Below, in pieces: positions 1-6,288 of a stretch of DNA of 9,440 nucleotides. Origin of the DNA: Sulfurovum sp. (lineage in GTDB: Bacteria; Campylobacterota; Campylobacteria; Campylobacterales; Sulfurovaceae). The notes under the pieces are model-generated. The model was not told the DNA's origin. It searched no databases and saw only the letters and a program-made list of their open reading frames with translations. The DNA is taken from positions 1 to 9,440 of the forward strand of contig JAGSGJ010000054.1 in the NCBI GenBank assembly GCA_023955225.1. Direction: 5' to 3'. How positions within the stretch are numbered: position 1 is the stretch's first letter; each line of letters opens with the position of its first letter. Made by a program: the position numbers and the translations under genes.

Positions 1-41
1 AACTCTTTTTTTACATAATTCACATCATCTTTAATGCTCAC
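1..41 (-). CDS. 5' end of an unrecognised CDS, cut by the left window edge
   Basis: An open frame starts with GTG at 41-39 and stays open to the edge; only 13 codons plus a partial one are visible (MSIKDDVNYVKKE...). The start was chosen because AGGAG at 52-48 sits six bases upstream of this GTG, a good Shine-Dalgarno fit. An in-frame ATG at 59-57 would add six residues but has no Shine-Dalgarno and would lie only a few bases from the predicted transcription start. The visible part is charged and probably helical. It lies downstream of mutS2 on the same strand with a 47-base gap and an apparent promoter. No function can be assigned from so short a piece. Confidence 0.55.
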   Translation of the reverse strand, partial: MSIKDDVNYVKKE

Positions 42-71
42 GTAGCTCTCCTGCAACATTTTAATGCTTAT

Positions 72-77
72 ATTATA
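72..77 (-). promoter_or_regulatory. Likely -10 box for the gene at the left edge
   Basis: The minus strand reads GGGTATAATATAAGC here, containing a perfect TATAAT. It lies in the mutS2 downstream gap, about 30 bases before the GTG at 41, giving a predicted leader of roughly 24 bases that includes the AGGAG ribosome site. There is no recognisable -35 at the expected distance, which falls inside the end of mutS2. Weak -35 boxes are usual for sigma-70 promoters in Campylobacterota. Confidence 0.45.
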
Positions 78-88
78 CCCTTTGGAGT

Positions 89-2311
89 TTAGAGTTCCAC
101 TACAGTAATCCCTAAGTTTCCAGGCATTCTATAAAACTTCGATATCTTAGGATGTTTTTTAAGATATTCACTTACCAATTTAGATAACACACCCCCACCC
201 GTACCATGAATGATCTGTACTTCATTCAGTCCGTTCACTAATGCATCTGAAAGAAATTTATCGACGGTATCTATAGCCTCATCTGCATACATACCTAGTA
301 GTTTTACAGAGACAGCTGCCCCCGACTTTTCAACATTTACTTTGACTTCTTTTACTTTAGGTTTGAGCTTTATCTGAGGGGTGTCTCCTCTTCTTTTGAG
401 CTGTACAAGAGGCACTCTCATTTTCAAGCCATCTATAATGATCGTTGCATCTTTTCCACGAATGCCGAGTATCTCACCTTTGTGAGAGCGGTACTTCACC
501 TTATCGCCCTCTTTGAGTGGTTCCTCCTGTGCTAATTGGATCTCTTTTTTCTTAAAATCTTTACGTTGGTGTGCCACATTAAGCAAACGTCTACCCTCAG
601 TTGACTCTTGCACTTTTAAGGCTTCTCTTGCTTTTTTTGTCGCTGCATTATAACGATTTTCAAGTGTTGCGATCGCTTTTCTATGACTCTCCTGAAGCTT
701 CACTTCTTCATCCTGAAGCTTCTGTTTTTGTCTCTCTACAGACTTTAATTCATCATCTATCTTGTTGATTTTCATACGCATTTCACGTTCAAGTGAGGTA
801 GATTTCTCTATGAGTTCATTGAGGTTTTCTTTATCCTCACCATAGATCTCTTTTGCTTTGTTCACAATAGCTACAGGAACGCCATACCGTTGTGCTGTCT
901 CAAAGGCATAACTCTTTCCGATACTTCCTTGCAAGAAAGTATACGTAGGCAATCTTCGTTCTTCATCATAGAGTGCTGCTATGAGTTCCACCTCATCATC
1001 ACTTGCCATCAGTGAAGCCAAACGCTTATGGTGTGTAGTCACGATGAAGCTAATACCTTTTTTTCGTAATTCATCCAACATTACCCGAAACAAACTTGCT
1101 GCTTCATCACTGTCTGTTCCCAACTCTATCTCATCTACCCCTACGATGGCATCTTCTTTGTTAAAGAGTTTTGCAAACTCCTGCATACGTCCTGCAAAAG
1201 TAGAGATGTCATTCTTAACAGATTGAGGGTCATCTATTACCGCTTCGATACTCTTGTAGTGTCCCACTTCTGTGTGTGCTGCATTACATTTAAAAGGGAG
1301 TAAATACTTACTCATGTAAACCGCCGAGAGCATTGACTTGAGTAACATCGTTTTACCACCCGCATTGACACCCGTGACGAGCATGATCTGTTTCGAAAAA
1401 TCCATCGTGATGGGTACTGGGTTCTCTATGGCAGGGTGCGCAAAATCTTGTAATTTGATGCGTTTGTGCTTGCTCGGTAAAATGAACTCATACTCTTTGG
1501 CTCTTGCAAAACTGACGCGTGCCTGATAGTGGTCAAACCTGTCATACTCTTTGTTGATAAACGCCAAGAAACGTTCCCACTTGAAAAATATCGCTGAGAT
1601 ATTTTTACAATAGGTATAGATCAACTCCTCTTTACTGCTAAGCAACGCAGATTCTTTCTCTTTTAAGTGAGAAATACTTTGGGGAATAATATAAAAAAAG
1701 CCTCCAGAACTACGTGCAGCTACGGTAGCTTTAATCGCATTGTTAAACCCTCCACGCACAAGTAAAGTCTCTTCACCACCGTTGAAATGCACCTGAGTAT
1801 CTACAAGATAATCTCTGAGTTTACTGGAGTGTGCAAGCTTATAGAGTGTCTCTTTGATGTCTATCTTATTTTGCTTGATGGCACGTTCAAGTTTATACAG
1901 TTCCGGATCACGTTCAGGGTTGATGTCACCTTCAGCAGTAAAATACCCTATGACCTCTATGATCTCTTCAGGTATGTCTATACCCTGTATCCAAGAGATG
2001 AGCGGTTCTGTAAAACCTACTGTATTTAAGGTATTGAAGTACGAGAACATAGTGACAAAAGCATAAATCTCATCTAAGGAGAGTACCCCTTGTTTCTTAA
2101 TGAGATTCAGTTCTCTGTCTAAATTGGGTACTGAGTTGGGTATAGGAAATTGCACTTTAGAGAGTGCTTGTATGTAACGATAATGCTGATTAATATCACC
2201 CATCATTGCTATAGGTTTTTCTCTGGCTAAAAACGTTTGAAACTGCTGGATATACCCATCAAGATCCAGTTTTTGTATGATAGATTTTTCGTTTAATTTT
2301 TCTATTGGCAC
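89..2311 (-). CDS. mutS2: MutS2, DNA-binding ATPase with C-terminal Smr domain
   Basis: This 740-residue protein has the length and layout of MutS2, the MutS paralogue that limits homologous recombination and, in Helicobacter, has been tied to repair of oxidative DNA damage. It does not act in classical mismatch repair. Residues 1-300 form the helical lever/clamp region. The ABC-type ATPase has Walker A GVNAGGKT (314-321), Walker B IVGVDE (389-394) and a TTHH switch near 425-428. A charged coiled coil spans about 500-570, followed by a small basic/beta segment (600-640) and the Smr domain (about 668-738) with HGTG at 702-705. The usual Smr motif LDLR-G is replaced by VKLLG (669-673), so nuclease activity is uncertain. 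The start is GTG at 2311, supported by GAGGAA about 9 bases upstream. It has its own promoter after a hairpin that follows the preceding gene. Confidence 0.96.
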   Translation of the reverse strand: MPIEKLNEKSIIQKLDLDGYIQQFQTFLAREKPIAMMGDINQHYRYIQALSKVQFPIPNSVPNLDRELNLIKKQGVLSLDEIYAFVTMFSYFNTLNTVGFTEPLISWIQGIDIPEEIIEVIGYFTAEGDINPERDPELYKLERAIKQNKIDIKETLYKLAHSSKLRDYLVDTQVHFNGGEETLLVRGGFNNAIKATVAARSSGGFFYIIPQSISHLKEKESALLSSKEELIYTYCKNISAIFFKWERFLAFINKEYDRFDHYQARVSFARAKEYEFILPSKHKRIKLQDFAHPAIENPVPITMDFSKQIMLVTGVNAGGKTMLLKSMLSAVYMSKYLLPFKCNAAHTEVGHYKSIEAVIDDPQSVKNDISTFAGRMQEFAKLFNKEDAIVGVDEIELGTDSDEAASLFRVMLDELRKKGISFIVTTHHKRLASLMASDDEVELIAALYDEERRLPTYTFLQGSIGKSYAFETAQRYGVPVAIVNKAKEIYGEDKENLNELIEKSTSLEREMRMKINKIDDELKSVERQKQKLQDEEVKLQESHRKAIATLENRYNAATKKAREALKVQESTEGRRLLNVAHQRKDFKKKEIQLAQEEPLKEGDKVKYRSHKGEILGIRGKDATIIIDGLKMRVPLVQLKRRGDTPQIKLKPKVKEVKVNVEKSGAAVSVKLLGMYADEAIDTVDKFLSDALVNGLNEVQIIHGTGGGVLSKLVSEYLKKHPKISKFYRMPGNLGITVVEL

Positions 2312-2344
2312 GTCTAGAGTTCCTCAAGTCACTAAATATTCGGA

Positions 2345-2373
2345 ATTATAGCGAATTTTATATAGTTTGAAGA
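2345..2373 (-). promoter_or_regulatory. Promoter of mutS2
   Basis: On the minus strand a perfect TATAAT occupies 2350-2345, preceded by an AT-rich run (ACTATATAAAATTCGC). At 17-base spacing the -35 position reads TCTTCA, matching TTGACA in three of six places. The predicted leader is about 27 bases and carries GAGGAA before the GTG start. The -10 lies in CGCTATAAT, a 9-mer also present before dapC. Position between a hairpin and a start codon makes this the best-supported promoter in the window. Confidence 0.6.
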
Positions 2374-2377
2374 AACG

Positions 2378-2399
2378 TGCATCTGTAGTTTCAGATGCA
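2378..2399 (-). terminator. Hairpin after the DUF481 gene, probable terminator
   Basis: Perfect 8-bp inverted repeat: arms TGCATCTG (2378-2385) and CAGATGCA (2392-2399) with a 6-base loop. It begins 15 bases after the DUF481 stop codon. Downstream on the minus strand the RNA reads CGUUUCUUC, a poor U tract, so termination may be partial and some read-through into mutS2 is possible. On the plus strand the hairpin is followed by TTTATT, but no plus-strand gene is present. Confidence 0.5.
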
Positions 2400-2413
2400 T
2401 TTATTGGAAATAA

Positions 2414-3205
2414 TTAAAAATTGTATCCAACTTTGAAAATTGTTTTCGTATCTGTCTTTTCAAATCCTATCGGTGGGAGATTATCATAGCGTACTTCTTC
2501 TTCTAAAATGACACTTATATTTTCAGCCACTGCAAAATTAAAGCCTGCTACAGCAAGGACTTCATAGTCATCTGAAAAGTTTTCGAAGTTTTCAAGGGCA
2601 CCTAGTTTTACATATAGATTACTTACTTTGTTGAGTTGATTGGTATATTCTAGATACTGGTTAAATGAAAAGAACGTTTCTTCTGGCTGATCATTCGTAT
2701 ATTGTTCTATATTGTAAGCAATACCTGCTCTAAGTTTGAAAATATGCTGTCCATCGTCAAAGAGCTTTTTACCAACACCAGCAGCAATAGAGGATTTATT
2801 ATCATAGTTTCTAAATTCATTTCGTAACCAGTGTACAGAAGTATAGACTAACCATTTTTCAACAACAAACTGTTCTAAAGCAAGGTTCGAAGTATACTCT
2901 TCATTATCTTTGACATCATTATTTTCTGTTACGAATGCACTTGCATCGAACATCACTTGAAGTGGCTTATTGTCATATCCTGAGGTCGTAACAGACAAAG
3001 TATATTTACCATTAAGGCTAAATGTTTCTGTATTACCTGTAATATTTGAAAAACCGATATTGATACTTTGTTTTAACTCTTTACTCGCCTTGAGCTTTTT
3101 ATAGGTTGAGAATTCTGATACTACATTAGAGACCTTTATTTCATCTGCCATGACAACTATGGACATGAATAAAGTCAAGAATATAGGTATGCTTTTGCGC
3201 TTCAT
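2414..3205 (-). CDS. DUF481 family outer-membrane beta-barrel protein
   Basis: 263 residues. The N-terminus is a clear signal peptide: KRK, a hydrophobic stretch (6-19) and a probable cleavage after VMA20 before DE. The mature part has alternating strand patterns, a GNT element in GFSNITGNTETFSL (51-64), GVGKKLFDDGQ (143-153), and a C-terminal strand ending ...KTDTKTIFKVGYNF with terminal Phe. These fit DUF481 (YdiY-like) proteins, predicted outer-membrane barrels of unknown function; the terminal Phe is the usual signal for the BAM machinery. The start ATG overlaps the murC stop (ATGA) and has a strong GAGGAG ribosome site, so it is co-transcribed with murC but can initiate independently. 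By eye it is more AT-rich than murC. Substrate or function is unknown; the barrel call is stronger than the family name. Confidence 0.8.
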   Translation of the reverse strand: MKRKSIPIFLTLFMSIVVMADEIKVSNVVSEFSTYKKLKASKELKQSINIGFSNITGNTETFSLNGKYTLSVTTSGYDNKPLQVMFDASAFVTENNDVKDNEEYTSNLALEQFVVEKWLVYTSVHWLRNEFRNYDNKSSIAAGVGKKLFDDGQHIFKLRAGIAYNIEQYTNDQPEETFFSFNQYLEYTNQLNKVSNLYVKLGALENFENFSDDYEVLAVAGFNFAVAENISVILEEEVRYDNLPPIGFEKTDTKTIFKVGYNF

Positions 3206-4524
3206 ATTTCTCCTCGTATCTGATACGTGATATCCCCTGCACCAAAAGCTGTCACAAGCCCATCACTGTATTCTCGTATCACATGCCCGTCTTTAAAGAT
3301 TTTGACCAACCCGTCTTCTTTGGTGACAGAATCTGCCATGAGAAGTTTGTAACGGCTGAATGCACCTTTAAGGTCTATATCTACTTCCAACTCACCTGCA
3401 GCCCAGATAGGAAGGATCACAAGCTCATCTACACCTTCAAAACACTCTACAAATGCTTGTAAATTATCCATTGTACGACTGTACTTATGCGGTTGCCAGA
3501 TGACATTGAGTTTAGAAAAATCACGTAACGTTTTATAGATCTGCAGTGATTCCATCGTTACTTTTATCTCTGTGGGGTGATGTCCGTAGTCATCTATGAC
3601 CACACACTCTTCCTGGTTTTGTACAATGTCAAAACGTTTTTTAATGCCTTTATAGTGTAAAAGGTTTACCCTTATCTCTTCTACCTTTTCACCTAACTCT
3701 AACGCACCCAATATCGCTAACGCTGCATCTAAGGCAATGTGATTTCCAAAACCAAATACTTCAAATGCACCCAAGTCTAAAAGTTCAAACTTTGTATGCG
3801 GTTCACCATCTACTAAAACAAACTCTATATTTTTGATATCTTTGGAAGGGTAAAGTTTAATGCTGTCCATCTCCAAAGAAGAGAGGAATTCATCTTCTGC
3901 ATTAATGACACGTATTTTAGCCAGTGATAAAAAGTTTCTGTACGCATTGTAAAAACGCTCTTCATCATACTCATAGTACTCCATATGTTCAGGTTCAACA
4001 TTGGTCACGATAGCAAGATGTGGATTGGAATTTAGGAAACTCTCATCACTCTCATCTGCTTCAAATACCACTTTGTCGTTCGGGTAATTACGTACGTTTG
4101 AGCCGAACTCTTTACTGATGGCCCCGATGAGTGCATTGGACTCAGGTATGATGGAAGAGAGCATCGCTGAAGTGGTACTCTTACCATGTGCTCCACCTAC
4201 GGCATAGACTTCTTTGTCACCTAAAATACTTTTTAAAGACTCTTTACGTGAAAGTAACTCTATTCCTAATTCCTTAGCCTTCTGGTACTCAGGATTGTTA
4301 GGACGCACAGCAGCAGAGTAGATCACTCTATCGACACCTTCTACAGCATCTTCATGGTGAGGTATAGTGATCTTAGCATCAAAATTGGTTGCCAGGTCAT
4401 TGGTGATCTCAGTTTGTTTGATGTCTGAACCGGAGATCTTATGTCCATCATTAAAAAGAAATTTAGCCAATGCAGAAAGTCCGATACCCCCGATACCTAT
4501 AAAATGTATTTTACGATTCGTCAT
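3202..4524 (-). CDS. murC: UDP-N-acetylmuramate--L-alanine ligase MurC
   Basis: MurC is the cytoplasmic ATP-dependent ligase that adds L-alanine to UDP-MurNAc, the first step of the peptidoglycan stem peptide. The 440-residue protein has the Mur ligase order: UDP-binding GIGGIGLS (10-17), P-loop GGAHGKST (110-117), EADESDESF (155-163), TNVEPEHME (174-182), YGHHPTE (313-319) and HKYSRT (346-351). It is slightly shorter than the E. coli enzyme (491). The P-loop GAHGKS and HKYSRT differ from the common GTHGKT and HRYTRT, which I associate with the Campylobacterota form. The start ATG shares one base with the upstream stop (TAATG) and has only a weak Shine-Dalgarno, suggesting translational coupling to the 197-residue protein. 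Its own stop overlaps the start of the DUF481 gene. Confidence 0.98.
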   Translation of the reverse strand: MTNRKIHFIGIGGIGLSALAKFLFNDGHKISGSDIKQTEITNDLATNFDAKITIPHHEDAVEGVDRVIYSAAVRPNNPEYQKAKELGIELLSRKESLKSILGDKEVYAVGGAHGKSTTSAMLSSIIPESNALIGAISKEFGSNVRNYPNDKVVFEADESDESFLNSNPHLAIVTNVEPEHMEYYEYDEERFYNAYRNFLSLAKIRVINAEDEFLSSLEMDSIKLYPSKDIKNIEFVLVDGEPHTKFELLDLGAFEVFGFGNHIALDAALAILGALELGEKVEEIRVNLLHYKGIKKRFDIVQNQEECVVIDDYGHHPTEIKVTMESLQIYKTLRDFSKLNVIWQPHKYSRTMDNLQAFVECFEGVDELVILPIWAAGELEVDIDLKGAFSRYKLLMADSVTKEDGLVKIFKDGHVIREYSDGLVTAFGAGDITYQIRGEI

Positions 4525-5117
4525 TACTTTGACTCGTCCAGGACTCTAAGTTCTTCTTTACCTTGCTTTACATGTTTTGCAAACATCGTGAGTAAAATGT
4601 CTGTGGGCTCTGTAAATGTTTGGATAAAAAAAGCTAGAGGGTCATGCTCATTTACACCTTCCACATCCACAAGATTTTCTATAAAATCCTCAAAACTTTT
4701 TCCCGCCATCACTGCAGCCGCATGAACCATCATTGCATCTTTAAGATCTGCATGATCGATGGTATAGTTCAGAACAAGAAAGATCTCTTTTGCACCCTTT
4801 TTATCATTCTCACTGTAACGTTGGATCCCATGTTCATAGATAGCTCTTGCCGTGGCTAAGTCTTCTGCCTCATTCATATCAAATGACTGAGAAGTAGAGA
4901 GTTTTTCTGCCAGTCTGTCAAATGCTGTGTTGACAATGAACGTAAAGATCTCGTTGATGTCATCTTCAGATGCTTCGATGATGAGCTGTGCGTCTAAAAG
5001 CTGGTACCCTTTTGAGATACTCTCTTCTTCTTTACATTCAATTTCCAGTCTTTGAATGTTTGCTAAAAATTCTGGATCTTTTTTTAATTCTTCTACGTGT
5101 ATTTCCGGTGATTCCAT
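4524..5117 (-). CDS. Unrecognised acidic helical protein between dapC and murC
   Basis: 197 residues, no signal peptide, no membrane segment, predicted almost wholly helical and very acidic: by hand count 43 Asp/Glu against 19 Lys/Arg. Residues about 88-138 (ARAIYEHGIQRYSENDKKGA, then KEIFLVLNYTIDHADLKDAM and a small Ala-rich helix) look like a TPR-type helix pair, similar in pattern to SycD/LcrH-like chaperones, but this is pattern recognition without a search. Both ends are TAATG one-base overlaps, with the dapC stop upstream and the murC start downstream. GGAG lies 8 bases before its ATG. The tight sandwich between two peptidoglycan precursor genes argues for a real, co-translated protein, perhaps a cytosolic partner or regulator. 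Function is not known to me. Confidence 0.87.
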   Translation of the reverse strand: MESPEIHVEELKKDPEFLANIQRLEIECKEEESISKGYQLLDAQLIIEASEDDINEIFTFIVNTAFDRLAEKLSTSQSFDMNEAEDLATARAIYEHGIQRYSENDKKGAKEIFLVLNYTIDHADLKDAMMVHAAAVMAGKSFEDFIENLVDVEGVNEHDPLAFFIQTFTEPTDILLTMFAKHVKQGKEELRVLDESK

Positions 5118-6244
5118 TATGATTGCTCCAATGCCAATTTAATTCGTTCCAATGCTTCTTTTGTTTTATCTGCTTCGTAAACAAGAGCCAGTCTAACATA
5201 CCCTCGACCTTCACCTTCTCGTCCCAAAAATGAACCGGGAATGACTTTGAGATTATACTCTCTGTAGAGTTTTGTGGTGAAGGCTATCTCATCTTCCACT
5301 TTGAGCCAAATGTAAAATGTCGCTTCAGGTGCCTCTACTCCTAAAATCTCTTTGGCTACCTCAAAGTTCTTTTTATACTTTGCTCTAAATCCATCTACAT
5401 GTGTCTGATCCGACCATGCAGCTGCAGCAGCATGTTGAAGCGGCAGTGGTGAAGCACAACCTACATAGGTTCTGTACACCATATAATCTTTAAGTATCTC
5501 TGCATCACCTGCGATGAAACCGGAACGAAGGCCCGGTGCAGAGGAACGTTTAGAGATGGAGTTTATCACCAACACATTTTTAAAGCTTTCATTGCCTACT
5601 TCTATACTTGCATTAAGCAATGATGGTAGAGGCTCATCCAAGTAGAGGTCAGCATAACACTCATCATTTAAAAGCACAAAATCATGTTTAAGTGCCAACT
5701 CTACCCAACGCTTTAGATCTGCCATACACATCACTGATGATGTAGGGTTGTTAGGTGAATTAAGTATCACAAAATCTGCTCTCCTCAGTGCTTCTTCATC
5801 TACTTCTGGTTGAAAGTGATTGCTTTCATTGAGATTGAGATAGATCACTTCAGCTCTACATGCTTTGGCTGCACCTTCATAGATCTGATAAAAAGGGTTA
5901 GGAAAAACCATGACAGGGTCTTTCACGTCATGCAGTAAAAACTGTGGGAAATTAAAAAGTACTTCACGCGTCCCAAAAGTTGGAATGATCTGCGCATTGG
6001 TTAGTGTAAGACCAAAACGCTTTTTGTTATACGTCAACATCCCCTCTCTAAGTTCTGTTTCACCAGCTGTTTTGGGATATTTGTTGAGCAGTCCAGAGGC
6101 ATCATTAAGTGCATCCAGTATAAATGTCGGTGTCTTAAACTGAGGCTCACCGATCGTCAAGCTAAGTGCAGTGTAATCACTGTGGGGTGTCACATTTTCA
6201 AGTAGTTGATTGAGTTTCTCAAAAGGGTAAGTTTCGAAGTTCAT
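5117..6244 (-). CDS. dapC: Class I/II PLP aminotransferase, probable succinyldiaminopimelate aminotransferase
   Basis: A 375-residue fold-type I aminotransferase. Visible active-site elements are IGEPQ (31-35), SPNNPT (163-168), NDECYAD (193-199), the PLP-binding lysine K232 in SISKRSSAPGLRSG, and the substrate-carboxylate Arg R351 in YVRLALV. Aminotransferase specificity cannot be read from these motifs. The DapC assignment (N-succinyl-2-amino-6-ketopimelate plus glutamate to N-succinyl-LL-diaminopimelate, in meso-DAP/lysine synthesis) rests on overall likeness to Campylobacterota proteins of that name and on the murC and dacB neighbours. I recall a similar aminotransferase beside murC, near dapD, in Helicobacter. 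The ATG at 6244 has AGGG five bases upstream and a likely promoter; a 44-base gap separates it from dacB. Another amino-acid aminotransferase (AspB-like) remains possible. Confidence 0.82.
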   Translation of the reverse strand: MNFETYPFEKLNQLLENVTPHSDYTALSLTIGEPQFKTPTFILDALNDASGLLNKYPKTAGETELREGMLTYNKKRFGLTLTNAQIIPTFGTREVLFNFPQFLLHDVKDPVMVFPNPFYQIYEGAAKACRAEVIYLNLNESNHFQPEVDEEALRRADFVILNSPNNPTSSVMCMADLKRWVELALKHDFVLLNDECYADLYLDEPLPSLLNASIEVGNESFKNVLVINSISKRSSAPGLRSGFIAGDAEILKDYMVYRTYVGCASPLPLQHAAAAAWSDQTHVDGFRAKYKKNFEVAKEILGVEAPEATFYIWLKVEDEIAFTTKLYREYNLKVIPGSFLGREGEGRGYVRLALVYEADKTKEALERIKLALEQS

Positions 6245-6266
6245 TGTTGCCCTATATTTTTAAAAG

Positions 6267-6272
6267 ATTATA
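6267..6272 (-). promoter_or_regulatory. Likely -10 box for the dapC-murC operon
   Basis: The 44-base gap between the dacB stop and the dapC ATG contains TATAAT on the minus strand at 6272-6267, within CGCTATAAT, the same 9-mer found at the mutS2 promoter. Seventeen bases further upstream the sequence is GTTATA, a poor -35 that falls at the dacB stop codon. The predicted leader is about 15 bases. There is no terminator-like hairpin in the gap, so read-through from dacB is also likely. Confidence 0.45.
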
Positions 6273-6288
6273 GCGTATTTGGGGTAAA

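Noticed and set aside
981..2066. Several 60-80 codon plus-strand open frames opposite mutS2
   Set aside because: All are antisense to the conserved ATPase and helical regions of MutS2, rich in Ser/Leu as expected from reverse reading, with no ribosome sites that stand out.
4367..4859. Plus-strand open frames opposite murC and the acidic protein gene
   Set aside because: They are shadows of the well-supported minus-strand genes. The reality of the 197-residue minus-strand gene is better supported by its TAATG junctions.
6245..6288. Possible terminator after dacB
   Set aside because: No inverted repeat with a U tract is visible in the 44-base gap; only a promoter-like TATAAT is present.
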